From an uncultured Saprospiraceae bacterium (lineage in GTDB: Bacteria > Bacteroidota > Bacteroidia > Chitinophagales > Saprospiraceae), in NCBI GenBank assembly GCA_937921775.1, contig CAKZUK010000001.1:62001-126000 (forward strand): a stretch of DNA of 64,000 bases, given 5' to 3'. Shown here piece after piece: positions 27,341 through 36,185 of the stretch. A program made the position numbers and the translations under genes. The first letter of the stretch is position 1; the number at the start of each line of letters is the position of its first letter. The notes under the pieces are model-generated. The model did not search any database, was not told where the DNA came from, and was given only the letters and a program-made list of their open reading frames with translations.

Positions 27341-28924
27341 TTAGTCAACTTTTACTACTTTTTCAGAAAAAGGAACATGGTTGATTTGGTATTGAAATAG
27401 GTAGATCCCGCTTGGTAAAGCAGTAAGATCCCAGCTCAAAATTTGTCCTTGATTAAGAGACTGTTGCTTGAAAATTTGTTGACCACTCAAGTCACAAAGA
27501 CTAAGAGATTCGGCTTTAAGGTTCCCTTGGTTCTTGATATTAAGCATATTTTGACTTGGTTTTGGCCAAATGAGTAAATCGTTATTGAGCACAATTTGAT
27601 TGCTTGAACTAATAGTAGGGGATTCATAGGCAAGATGATAAGTATAGGCATCATAAGCTCCAAGCCCATATGCATATGCTAAAACCCCCTCCGGGCTTTC
27701 GAGTATCATCGCACCAGTATCTAACTCAATTCGAGCATATTGATAGTTTGGATACTCAGGAAATGAGCTAAAGGCACCACTAATTCCCTGGCCGTCTATT
27801 TCTACATTATCAATATTTTCCGTTTCTGTAAATAAAGTGACAAATCGTCTGACCTCCATAACGTCAGGATCAGGTATGAAGCGATCGAAGTTATAAATGC
27901 CAGTTTCCTTTGTTCTCATCTGAATAGGAGCGAGGGTGAGCATATTGGGGTCGCCAAGACCTGAGCCAGAGCAAGAGGAGGATACCGTTAATTGAACCAC
28001 ATGAACAGGTTTATCGCTGTTCAGTATTTTAGGACTGCTTAATTCAAATTCATGGAATTCACCCGAATTAATCTCACTAAGTGGGATGGTCTCATTATTT
28101 AGGTAAAGCTTAGTATTATCCTCGGTAGCAATAATTTTAAAAACGCTGAAACTTTGCCCTGCAAAAGGAATTAAAGGATAGGTGTTTGCAGCATTATTAA
28201 CGGGCAACAATTGATCGTAAATGTGGCTATCAGATTGAACACAGCCCACATTTCCTTGCTTGGCACCACCAAAGAGAGCTAGTTTTTTGTTATTTGTACT
28301 TTTGACTAAACTACCTGAAAGGTCCTCTAATGATTGTACCTGATAACTTTGACCAGCATTAAGTGTAATATTGAATGGTATGCCCGCTGGACGTAATCCG
28401 ATTGTGAGGCCAGATGGTGTGATTTCTATTTCTGTTTCATCTTCTGTTGCAACGATTAGGAAAGAGGCGGGAGACATTGAGCTATTATTAAAATCAAGTA
28501 CTGCAGCAACTCGGTATTCTGTCCCAATGGCATCAATAGGTAAAATCATACTAGACTCCGAAAAAAATATCCGATAGTGGTAAACGAAAAGCTGTGCGTC
28601 GGTACTTATATTTAATTTGAGACCATAGTTTTCAATGTCTTCCGATCCTTCATCATAATAGATGGCGTTGGGAAGTTCTATTTTTTGCATGACATTAGCT
28701 TGATAGCTGAGGGGAATAGTGAGGCCGGTAGCGGGGGCAGATAAGGTGCCATTCCCATCTTCCTTTGAGAAAATATAAATAGAGAATTCGGGATCACCAT
28801 TGAAAAGTAAATCTAGGTTTTCCATGTATCCAAACCAGAATTCCTTGCCAAAGGTTTGATAACTTTGTGCAGAAACGTTTTGAAAATATGCAAGGAGAAG
28901 TAGGAGTAGCGTTACTTTTTTCAT
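27341..28924 (-). CDS. IgGFc-binding-like surface protein with T9SS tail
   Basis: 527 residues. Signal peptide MKKVTLLLLLLAYFQNVSAQ. The N-terminal ~420 residues begin SYQTFGKEFWFGYMENLD, typical of the IgGFc-binding N-terminal domain found in many Bacteroidota secreted proteins; further typical stretches are ATEDETEIEITPSG and ATEDNTKLYLNNETI. A T9SS type A tail follows (LLIWPKPSQNMLNIKN ... LPSGIYLFQYQ). Despite the domain name, IgG binding is not implied; it is probably a surface adhesion or recognition protein. It is the last of the large secretome block on the minus strand. Confidence 0.85.
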   Translation of the reverse strand: MKKVTLLLLLLAYFQNVSAQSYQTFGKEFWFGYMENLDLLFNGDPEFSIYIFSKEDGNGTLSAPATGLTIPLSYQANVMQKIELPNAIYYDEGSEDIENYGLKLNISTDAQLFVYHYRIFFSESSMILPIDAIGTEYRVAAVLDFNNSSMSPASFLIVATEDETEIEITPSGLTIGLRPAGIPFNITLNAGQSYQVQSLEDLSGSLVKSTNNKKLALFGGAKQGNVGCVQSDSHIYDQLLPVNNAANTYPLIPFAGQSFSVFKIIATEDNTKLYLNNETIPLSEINSGEFHEFELSSPKILNSDKPVHVVQLTVSSSCSGSGLGDPNMLTLAPIQMRTKETGIYNFDRFIPDPDVMEVRRFVTLFTETENIDNVEIDGQGISGAFSSFPEYPNYQYARIELDTGAMILESPEGVLAYAYGLGAYDAYTYHLAYESPTISSSNQIVLNNDLLIWPKPSQNMLNIKNQGNLKAESLSLCDLSGQQIFKQQSLNQGQILSWDLTALPSGIYLFQYQINHVPFSEKVVKVD

Positions 28925-29112
28925 GATTAGGGGAGCTTGGTTAATGCTTTTGTAACATTTTAGGCTTGGATTTGTTCATGGGATGCTAGCAAGGATTTGA
29001 GTCTTGAAAGTATTAAGGGAGAAGGAATGAAGAGCGCATAGTATGCGTGTGCCTAGGTAGCTAGTGTATAGCCTAAGACTCTTTGCCCTTCATTCCCTGC
29101 CTTCTTTACTCT

Positions 29113-30213
29113 TTATTGTTCATCACCAAAAGAAATTCCTACAGCGCGAGCAGTTTTGATCAGATAGTGATCCTTGCTTACGTAGTTATATTCTTTGATT
29201 GCATCCTTGATTGTTACGCTTTCGACTTGGTTGTTTTTATAAGAAACCATCTTTCCAAAATCCCCCTGCTGAACTAATTCAAAAGCTTTGACACCCATTG
29301 AGGTTGCGAGAATTCGATCGAAAGCTAGAGGAGTTCCACCCCGTTGAGTATGACCAAGAACCGTCGTTCTGATTTGTGCAGGACAGCCCATATTTTCCAA
29401 CTCCGTTCGGAGGTAGTTGGCAATACCGGCCAGTTTTTTATGAGGATCTCCTTTATCAGCAGCTTTAGAGCCAAGGGTTTCGCCGCTTTCTACTTTAGCG
29501 CCTTCGGCAACAACGATATTGACAAAACCTTTCCCTTTTTTGTAGCGCTTTTTAATGCGTTTTAGTATAGCTTTTAAGTTGAAAGATATTTCAGGAATTA
29601 GACAAATTTCTGCACCGCCTGCAATCGCAGTATGTAGCGCAATCCAACCGGCGTCACGGCCCATTACTTCCATGATCATAACACGGTGATGGCTTTCAGC
29701 AGTAGTTACTAGTTTATCAAAACTTTCCGTCGCAATTTGCACGGCAGTGCTAAACCCAAAAGTAAGGTCAGTAGCAGAGAGGTCATTGTCAATCGTTTTT
29801 GGAACACCGATAATATTTAAACCTTTTTCGTAGAGTGCTTGTGAAATCTTCTGAGATCCGTCACCTCCGATATTGACAACAGCATCAAAGCCAAGGTCTT
29901 TTATTTTTTGAACCAAGTCTGCAGAAATATCTTTGGTAGACCAAGTGCCATCTTCTTTTTGGAAAGGGAAGTCGAGCGGATTTCCTTTGTTGGTTGTCTT
30001 TAAGATAGTTCCACCTTTAATGTGGATTCCAGCTATTTTAGATTTGGATAGCTTTACTATTTCAACTGGATCTTTTAATACGCCATTGAATGCTTCAATG
30101 CTTCCGTAGGCTTCCCATTCGCCGCTACCTTTTGCTGCTTTTGCCAATCCTCTGATGACTGCATTTAATCCGGGGCAGTCGCCACCGCCTGTTAGTACCA
30201 ATACCTTTTTCAT
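29113..30213 (-). CDS. pfkA: 6-phosphofructokinase
   Basis: 366 residues. MKKVLVLTGGGDCPGLNAVI is the nucleotide-binding start; VNIGGDGSQ and VPKTIDND are the phosphoryl-donor and catalytic motifs (Asp142 the base), and MEVMGRDAGWIALHTA binds fructose 6-phosphate. G119 and K139 align with E. coli Gly104 and Gly124. Gly at the first position favours ATP, Lys at the second is typical of PPi-type and mixed group III enzymes, so the donor preference is probably ATP with group III character. It catalyses the committed step of glycolysis in the cytoplasm. Confidence 0.93.
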   Translation of the reverse strand: MKKVLVLTGGGDCPGLNAVIRGLAKAAKGSGEWEAYGSIEAFNGVLKDPVEIVKLSKSKIAGIHIKGGTILKTTNKGNPLDFPFQKEDGTWSTKDISADLVQKIKDLGFDAVVNIGGDGSQKISQALYEKGLNIIGVPKTIDNDLSATDLTFGFSTAVQIATESFDKLVTTAESHHRVMIMEVMGRDAGWIALHTAIAGGAEICLIPEISFNLKAILKRIKKRYKKGKGFVNIVVAEGAKVESGETLGSKAADKGDPHKKLAGIANYLRTELENMGCPAQIRTTVLGHTQRGGTPLAFDRILATSMGVKAFELVQQGDFGKMVSYKNNQVESVTIKDAIKEYNYVSKDHYLIKTARAVGISFGDEQ

Positions 30214-30364
30214 GAATATTATTTTAGACTCAATGATAGAGAAATCTTTTGACTTTTTAGATTATTTATGGAGGAGTCTTGAGTAGAAGTTGCTTTATAG
30301 ACGGTCTTGTAAGTACCTGGTACTAAAGTTAGGAGTAAATTAATAAGCACCATTCATGAGGATT

Positions 30365-31171
30365 TTACTGAAGGTTGTTGGCTTTAATTGTATTCAGAAA
30401 ATTCAAACATATTTTGTTGAAGATTGCTGCCTTTTCAATGCTGACGACATGTCCACATTTGGGAACGATTTCTATAGTCGCATTGTCGTGCAAAACAGAA
30501 TATTCTTGTGCAGGGTGTAAGAATAAATGGTCTTGATCTCCCATGACCAAGAGGTGCGGTATATCGGATTTGGCTTTAAATAGTTGAGTTAGTGTCTTGT
30601 TGAGGCCATAGTACATGGTCGTCCATTTTCTGAATTCATCGGTGGTTAATACCTGTGACTCCCTGATGAAAACGTCTCGTGATTTTTTATGGTTGTTGCG
30701 AGGCATCATGATTCGAGCGCTCACTTTGTAGAAGTTAGCATAACCGATTATTTTAGCTAGGCCAAGGCTTAAATTGGCCAGTACTTTTAGTTTAGTATTT
30801 AAGCGAACAATTGCTCCGGGCATGATGACAGAGGATACACTTTGAGGGCGGACTTCGCGTATCTCCAAGCAAACAATTGTTCCTAATGAAATACCTACAA
30901 TATGAACGGCAGGAATTTTTAAGTGATCAACGATTTCCCAGATTTTATTAGCAACTAGTGTAAAGGTGTAATCAGGAGCAAGTTCAGGTTCCCCAGCATT
31001 TTTACCGTGGCCTGGAAGATCAATGATTAATAGGTTGTATTGTGCTCCAATTTCTTCGACCTGTCGTTTCCAAGTACGAGTGCTACCGCCTGCTCCATGG
31101 ACAAAAAGAACCCATTCGGTATTCCTATCGTTTTGGTGAGTTTCGAAATGTAAGCGCCCTTTTTCTGACAT
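30365..31171 (-). CDS. Alpha/beta hydrolase
   Basis: 268 residues. The oxyanion-hole motif is FVHGAGGSTRTW, the nucleophile elbow GISLGT, and the late His is in KCGHVVSIEKA, with Asp in MGDQDHLF. This is the standard alpha/beta hydrolase set of the MhpC/esterase type. The substrate is unknown. No signal peptide; cytoplasmic. It is followed by a pair of small lipoprotein genes transcribed separately. Confidence 0.9.
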   Translation of the reverse strand: MSEKGRLHFETHQNDRNTEWVLFVHGAGGSTRTWKRQVEEIGAQYNLLIIDLPGHGKNAGEPELAPDYTFTLVANKIWEIVDHLKIPAVHIVGISLGTIVCLEIREVRPQSVSSVIMPGAIVRLNTKLKVLANLSLGLAKIIGYANFYKVSARIMMPRNNHKKSRDVFIRESQVLTTDEFRKWTTMYYGLNKTLTQLFKAKSDIPHLLVMGDQDHLFLHPAQEYSVLHDNATIEIVPKCGHVVSIEKAAIFNKICLNFLNTIKANNLQ

Positions 31172-31278
31172 TAGTGTGGTTTGAGAATTAGGACTGATTA
31201 AATCCGTTTTGACTGTTTCTGGTTAGAAAAATAGCTTCAAAGTTAAAGATAGTAAAAAAGGAGTAGCAGACTGTTTTT

Positions 31279-31695
31279 TTATTCACAGCTAAAAGTCAAA
31301 TTGCCAGTATCGATCACTTTTTTTCGCATGTTGAAGGTATTGAAATTGAACTGACTTTTGTAATCAAATATGACTTGTCCATCTTTGATCTCTTTTAGAA
31401 CAAAGTAAACAGAAAAGTTACTAGTCGGTTTAGCGAAAAGGGTGTCCTTTTTAGAGAGATAAAAATCTTTTGAAACTGGCTGATCGAAGAATCGTATGTT
31501 ACTCAGTTTTCCATCAAGACTTTTAAGTAAAACGGTGTCGCCTTTTAATTGACAAGATTTAATTGATTTGACTAATTGTTCTTGAAAAAAGACTTGATTG
31601 ACTAGACTTGTCGTTTCGATTTTGACCTGACTTTTTCGACAAGAAAAGAAACTAAAAATCAAAAAGCTCAGGAATATTAATTGAAGTGATTTCAT
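31279..31695 (-). CDS. Lipoprotein of unknown function
   Basis: 138 residues from the ATG at 31695 (MKSLQLIFLSFLIFSFFSC), which gives a lipoprotein signal with lipobox FFSC; a longer frame upstream would bury this signal. The mature part is beta-rich (VFFQEQLVKSIKSCQLKGDT; FDYKSQFNFNTF) with no recognised domain. Its start is four bases after the stop of the next lipoprotein gene, so the two form an operon. Confidence 0.75.
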   Translation of the reverse strand: MKSLQLIFLSFLIFSFFSCRKSQVKIETTSLVNQVFFQEQLVKSIKSCQLKGDTVLLKSLDGKLSNIRFFDQPVSKDFYLSKKDTLFAKPTSNFSVYFVLKEIKDGQVIFDYKSQFNFNTFNMRKKVIDTGNLTFSCE

Positions 31696-31699
31696 TTTG

Positions 31700-32437
31700 C
31701 TAAAGCATAAATTGTAAAAACAAAACTTCTTCTTTTTCGGATTGCATATCAGCTGCGACACTGATAGGATGGTCTAGTCTTTCTCTATTGAGCATCCCTG
31801 AAATTTGTAGGATAGACTTACCATCTGCCGATTTGTTTCTTTTGAAGCCTGCTGGTGTGAAGCCTTTTACAGGGCCATTCGCTTTTGAACGGAAGTTAAG
31901 CTCAGCGAGAATCTCATCTTTTGGATATTCGATGAGATCGGTGTTGTTTAGATAAGGTTTTAACTCCTCCAATTTATTTGCTTTGATAAGCGCTACTATT
32001 TTGTCGAGCAGTGCCATTTTCTTGGCTACGATTTTTAGGTCAGAGATAGGGTATTTGATCGTTGTTTTATTTTCTTTAATGGTGAGTACCGAGTGTATTT
32101 CATCATAATTATTGGCATCTGATTGCATACTCTTGTACATTAACCAAGCTAAGTTGGAGGAGATGAGATTGGCATTTTTAGCCTGTTCTGCTACTTTGGT
32201 ACTATTGGACAAGCTGATTTCAAAAATTCGTTTTGCTTTGGTCTCAGCAGTAGCTGCAATGGCACCTTTGTCAAAATGAATTTCTCCCCCATAGGTGCTT
32301 ATTATTTCCTGTAATCCTTTATTCTCATTTTGAGATAAATTGCTTGGGAGGCTCGGCTCGGGAGGAGTGTTTTTACAACTCGAGATAAAAAGAATGCCAA
32401 GGAAAAGTAGCGAAAAAGTGTAGTGATTGAATTTCAT
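31700..32437 (-). CDS. Lipoprotein of unknown function
   Basis: 245 residues from the ATG at 32437 (MKFNHYTFSLLFLGILFISS then CKN), a lipoprotein signal with lipobox ISSC. The mature sequence is helical in the middle (FEISLSNSTKVAEQAKNANL; LLDKIVALIKANKLEELKPY) and ends in a beta-like segment. No family is recognised. It lies upstream of, and four bases from, the second lipoprotein gene; both are likely envelope proteins acting together (inference). Confidence 0.75.
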   Translation of the reverse strand: MKFNHYTFSLLFLGILFISSCKNTPPEPSLPSNLSQNENKGLQEIISTYGGEIHFDKGAIAATAETKAKRIFEISLSNSTKVAEQAKNANLISSNLAWLMYKSMQSDANNYDEIHSVLTIKENKTTIKYPISDLKIVAKKMALLDKIVALIKANKLEELKPYLNNTDLIEYPKDEILAELNFRSKANGPVKGFTPAGFKRNKSADGKSILQISGMLNRERLDHPISVAADMQSEKEEVLFLQFML

Positions 32438-32602
32438 GTTTGATGGTATGCTTGTTAGTTTTTGCAAAGGTAGGGAGGAAGACTTAGAATTAGAATGAAA
32501 ATGAGCATTAATATGAAAATAAAAATACGACCAGATCTCTAGAAAAAGGAGTATGTTTATATATCGCAGCTAGGGAGCTTTTATTCTTTATAGTTTGCTC
32601 CA

Positions 32603-32980
32603 TCATACAACTTGGGATTGAAGCCGCTGAATTAGCATAGCTACCAGTCGTTTCTTATTTTCCTTTTCATCGGCAGCAAAAATTTCAAACTCATCCAATG
32701 TAAATTGCCCAATGATGCAGCCCAGTAATTGATTCTTGAAGTCTCTGTCTTTCTGAACGGCATTTTTGACGTAAGTCAGCTTAAAATCATTAGTTCCGTT
32801 GAGAAAGCTCGCACGGTGTTTGCTGTTGTATTGCTGGAAAATTGCCACTAGCAAACTGTTCTGAAATTTAAGAATAGGGCGGAGGCAAGTATTTTGAAAG
32901 TGCTCAGAAGGAGTGATTTTATCCACCTCTGATATGCTTGGGATAAGTGGGCGTAGTTCTTTTAATTTATTTCGCGACAT
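32603..32980 (-). CDS. Small conserved cytoplasmic protein
   Basis: 125 residues, mainly helical, with TCLRPILKFQNSLLVAIFQQY, VKNAVQKDRDFKNQLLGCII and a final basic helix KKRLVAMLIQRLQSQVV. From memory, similar short Bacteroidota proteins are sometimes labelled glyoxalase in databases, but I see no glyoxalase metal ligands or beta-alpha-beta fold and would not use that name. It stands alone, with no signal peptide or membrane segment. Confidence 0.72.
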   Translation of the reverse strand: MSRNKLKELRPLIPSISEVDKITPSEHFQNTCLRPILKFQNSLLVAIFQQYNSKHRASFLNGTNDFKLTYVKNAVQKDRDFKNQLLGCIIGQFTLDEFEIFAADEKENKKRLVAMLIQRLQSQVV

Positions 32981-33122
32981 TAATATGGGCTTTCTGATAA
33001 AGAGATCAATTTAGAATACACATAGACCAAACCTGAAAAAGATGTTTTTGTTGACCAATAATCCTATTAATATCAGGTTTTTCCTATATTGGTTTATAAT
33101 TTACTAACTTAAAATATAAATT

Positions 33123-33299
33123 ATGGCACAATTGATCGGACTCGTAATCGCAGGAGCTGCTGGGTTTTGGGTATTTAATGATGCAAATTCTAGAGGAATG
33201 AATCCCTGGGCTTGGGCAATCTTTACTTTTTTACTGCTTATTATTGGTTTGCCTGTATACTTGATTACAAGGAAACCTAAGATAGATGGAGAAGATTAA
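33123..33299 (+). CDS. Small membrane protein, 58 residues
   Basis: The frame reads MAQLIGLVIAGAAGFWVFN..., with a first hydrophobic segment (~2-18), a short polar loop (NDANSRGMNPW) and a second segment (WAIFTFLLLIIGLPVYLI), ending in a charged tail KPKIDGED. This is a typical helical hairpin membrane protein. A stem-loop with T tail follows at 33319-33344, and a DUF805 membrane gene starts 88 bases downstream on the same strand. The function is unknown. Confidence 0.75.
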   Translation: MAQLIGLVIAGAAGFWVFNDANSRGMNPWAWAIFTFLLLIIGLPVYLITRKPKIDGED

Positions 33300-33318
33300 C
33301 TCGCCTTTTTATTTTGAT

Positions 33319-33345
33319 AAGCTCCATGTATCGAGCTTGTTTTTG
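33319..33345 (+). terminator. Intrinsic terminator
   Basis: AAGCTC (33319-33324) and GAGCTT (33333-33338) form a stem with an 8-base loop, followed by GTTTTTG. It lies directly after the 58-residue membrane gene. Confidence 0.55.
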
Positions 33346-33386
33346 TATTACTATTCAAATTAATTTAACTAACCAAAAAATTCACT

Positions 33387-33764
33387 ATGAATTACTTTTT
33401 AGACGTTTTTCGAAAATTTGGAGACTTTAAAGGTCGATCTCGCAGATCAGAATATTGGTATTTTACCTTATTCTCTACTATTATATCTGCTATTACAATG
33501 GGGATTGATTTTATGACAGAAATGCCTGTTTTGAATCCATTATATTCTTTGATTGTGTTTGTTCCAAGTTTAGCAGTTTTAGCAAGAAGATTGCATGATG
33601 GAGGAAGAAGCGCTTGGTGGTTCTTGATCGTTTTTATTCCACTTATTGGATTTATTGTTTTGATTGTATTCTTATGTCAAGACAGTGTGCCGGGAGAGAA
33701 TAAGTGGGGATTGAATCCAAAAGATATTGGTAACGATGACATTGTGAATCATCTTGTTGAGTAA
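33387..33764 (+). CDS. DUF805 membrane protein
   Basis: 125 residues, three or four membrane segments. MNYFLDVFRKFGDFKGRSRR, then SEYWYFTLFSTIISA and LAVLARRLHDGGRSAWW, are the DUF805 signature; the family is common and of unknown role, sometimes next to stress or envelope genes. The Arg/Asp-rich loop LARRLHDGGRSAWW is the most conserved part. Probably an inner-membrane protein with a quality-control or transport-accessory role (inference). Confidence 0.88.
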   Translation: MNYFLDVFRKFGDFKGRSRRSEYWYFTLFSTIISAITMGIDFMTEMPVLNPLYSLIVFVPSLAVLARRLHDGGRSAWWFLIVFIPLIGFIVLIVFLCQDSVPGENKWGLNPKDIGNDDIVNHLVE

Positions 33765-33786
33765 AATAAGATGTGTTATATAATAT

Positions 33787-33831
33787 AAAACGAGCCTTGA
33801 AGATGATTGCATTTTCAAGGCTCGTTTTTTT
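33787..33831 (+). terminator. Intrinsic terminator
   Basis: ACGAGCCTTGAA (33790-33801) pairs perfectly with TTCAAGGCTCGT (33814-33825), then T run to 33831. This is a textbook terminator for the DUF805 gene; the A run before it would also let it act for the minus-strand radical SAM gene. Confidence 0.9.
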
Positions 33832-33883
33832 GATTACTTAGGCCACAATAAGCAAAGCTAGGTTCTGTATTCGGTAATCCGTC

Positions 33884-36055
33884 TTAAACAATCAGCAACC
33901 CACTTTCCAGCAATTGTTCCCAAATCTCAGTTCCTTCCAATTCCTCAAAACTTAAGTCTGAGAACACTTCCCAATCCTTTTTTAATGCTTTGAAAGTAAT
34001 GACTGTTTCTGCAGAACTACCAACTTTCTCCAAGGCTTGAATCAACCATTGAGCTGTATCAATATCTAATTCTGCTTCCCAGCTAGTCTGTTTGTTGTGA
34101 AAGTTCAGCAACATGGAATCTTCGTCCAATTCTAAGATTTCTGGAGGACGATTCAGCCAGCTAACAATGGCATTTTGACGAGGACTGATTTCCGACAAGT
34201 CTTCAAGACAATTGGCAATATAATCACTGGGGATCCTAGTCTCTGGTATGTCAAAATCAAACCATTCCGATAAGTTAAATTCGAAACAAACGCCATGCAT
34301 GTAATTGAACAAAGATTTGCGCAAGCCTTCTGAATAGAGTTCGTGTTGCGTACCCGTTGGGTCTTCATGTATTCGATCATTATCTGCAAAGCCACCAAAG
34401 CTTGGCCCAATGTCAGTTACTTGATATTCGGCAGGAGCATGACCAACTGGACTATGTGCCGTCATCGCAAACCGATGCCAAAATCCAGATTGTAAAACAC
34501 CACTTTCAAAAAGTTGACGCACCATTTCCAAGGCATCTATTGTTTCTTGATCGGTTTGCGTAGGAAAGCCGTACATGAGGTAAGCGTGCACCATGATACC
34601 TGCTTCTGTGAAGGCGTCAGCAACTCGTGCAACCTGCGCAACAGTAACACCTTTTTTCATCAAATCAAGCAAACGATCAGAAGCTACTTCGAGTCCACCC
34701 GAAACGGCGATACAGCCTGATGCTTTTAGCAATCGACACAAGTCAGGGGTGAAGCTTTTTTCAAAACGAATGTTTGTCCACCAAGTAACCGTAATTTTAC
34801 GTCGTAGTATTTCCAAGGCAAGATCACGCATCAGAGCTGGTGGCGCAGCTTCATCCACGAAGTGAAAACCGTTTTGTCCCGTTTGCTCAATGATGGTTTC
34901 TATCCGATCACAGAGCATGGCAGGTGTAAGTGGTTCGTAGTTTTTAATGTAATCTAAGGACACATCGCAAAAGGTGCATTTGCCCCAATAGCAGCCATGT
35001 GCTAAGGTGAGTTTATTCCAACGGCCATCACTCCAAAGTCGGTGCATGGGATTGACCACTTCTATGACGGAAAGATAATCATGCAAAATCAAATCACTAT
35101 AGTCTGGAGTTCCCGTTTCACGTTGAGCGATGTCGAGAACCTTGGTATTATTGTGATAGCAAACGACGCCATTCGTTTTAGCAAAAACACGCTTTAGTTC
35201 GGAGCGTTCAAGTTTGCCTTCAAGGTGCTGAAGCAATAGCATAAGTGGTGCTTCGCCATCGTCGAGTGAGACGAAATCTATATAGTCAAAAAGGCGTTCT
35301 TCAGCCAGTCGTCTTAGTTCTGTATTTGGGTAACCACCTCCCATCACAATTTTAATATTTGGGTGATTGGCCTTGACGTATTGCCCGCATTTTAGGGCAC
35401 CGAATAAGTTGCCTGGAAATGGGACAGAAATGCATAGCACTTCAGGCTTTGCTATTTGAATATGCGTTTCTAGTAATTGTTTTAAAGCGGTACTGATAAT
35501 ACTATCGGGCTCTTGTAAAGCCTCGTGGATATCATCAAAATGGCTAGCCGACATACCCAGCCGTTCTGCATAGCGACTAAAACCAAAGTGTGGATCAATC
35601 ACTTCTTTGATGAGGTCGCCCATGTCTTCGAGGTAGAGGGTGACTAGATGGCGCGCTTTATCATGTGTACCCATGGTACCGAAAGCCCATTCCATGTCTT
35701 CCATTTCAGTGAAGCGGCTAGCTTCAGGAAGGTAAGTTCGATCACAGATGCTGTGGGCTAGGGTAGGGTTTTTATTCTGCAAAAATCGAATGGCGGGATC
35801 AATGGTCTGTATATAGTTATCCCGGAGTTGAAAGATTCGATTGCTATTTTCGCTTAGTTCAGTTTCTTTGTTTTCAATTTCTTGAAATATGTTCTTGAAT
35901 CCTTTAGAAGAAAACAATTCGAGTATCACTTCGATTCCTAGGTCGGCTTGCCGAGAGTTATGGCCTTTAGTGTTGAGAAATCCCTTTAGGTAAGCTGTGG
36001 CCGGGTAAGGCGTGTTGAGCTGTGTGAAAGGGGGCGTGATTAGTAGGAGGTTCAA
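33884..36055 (-). CDS. B12-binding-domain radical SAM protein
   Basis: 723 residues. An N-terminal region is followed by a cobalamin-binding-like domain (VLCISVPFPGNLFGALKCG; IVMGGGYPNTELRRLAEE), then the radical SAM domain whose cluster motif is HGCYWGKCTFCD, Cys355-Cys360-Cys363, i.e. CX4CX2C rather than CX3CX2C. GGLEVASDRLL and YGFPTQTDQETIDAL are usual radical SAM elements. Some B12-radical SAM proteins methylate or rearrange unactivated carbons, but the substrate is unknown. The neighbours (a PLDc_N-TPR protein and DUF805) give no pathway clue. Confidence 0.9.
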   Translation of the reverse strand: MNLLLITPPFTQLNTPYPATAYLKGFLNTKGHNSRQADLGIEVILELFSSKGFKNIFQEIENKETELSENSNRIFQLRDNYIQTIDPAIRFLQNKNPTLAHSICDRTYLPEASRFTEMEDMEWAFGTMGTHDKARHLVTLYLEDMGDLIKEVIDPHFGFSRYAERLGMSASHFDDIHEALQEPDSIISTALKQLLETHIQIAKPEVLCISVPFPGNLFGALKCGQYVKANHPNIKIVMGGGYPNTELRRLAEERLFDYIDFVSLDDGEAPLMLLLQHLEGKLERSELKRVFAKTNGVVCYHNNTKVLDIAQRETGTPDYSDLILHDYLSVIEVVNPMHRLWSDGRWNKLTLAHGCYWGKCTFCDVSLDYIKNYEPLTPAMLCDRIETIIEQTGQNGFHFVDEAAPPALMRDLALEILRRKITVTWWTNIRFEKSFTPDLCRLLKASGCIAVSGGLEVASDRLLDLMKKGVTVAQVARVADAFTEAGIMVHAYLMYGFPTQTDQETIDALEMVRQLFESGVLQSGFWHRFAMTAHSPVGHAPAEYQVTDIGPSFGGFADNDRIHEDPTGTQHELYSEGLRKSLFNYMHGVCFEFNLSEWFDFDIPETRIPSDYIANCLEDLSEISPRQNAIVSWLNRPPEILELDEDSMLLNFHNKQTSWEAELDIDTAQWLIQALEKVGSSAETVITFKALKKDWEVFSDLSFEELEGTEIWEQLLESGLLIV

Positions 36056-36185
36056 GATATGTGGATTTTGATAGAGCGCTTAGTTGAGTTATTTAAAGGA
36101 GCTTGGGAGCTGGGAGTATACTCGATCGCGGAGCATTTCGTCTTAGAGGGAATTTCCCGTTTCCAACTTTCAAGTTCCTGTTCAT

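Noticed and set aside
33884..36055. Radical SAM protein as the maturase for the GG peptide
   Set aside because: It is more than 8 kb away with many unrelated genes between, and the core lacks the Cys typical for sactipeptide-like maturation.
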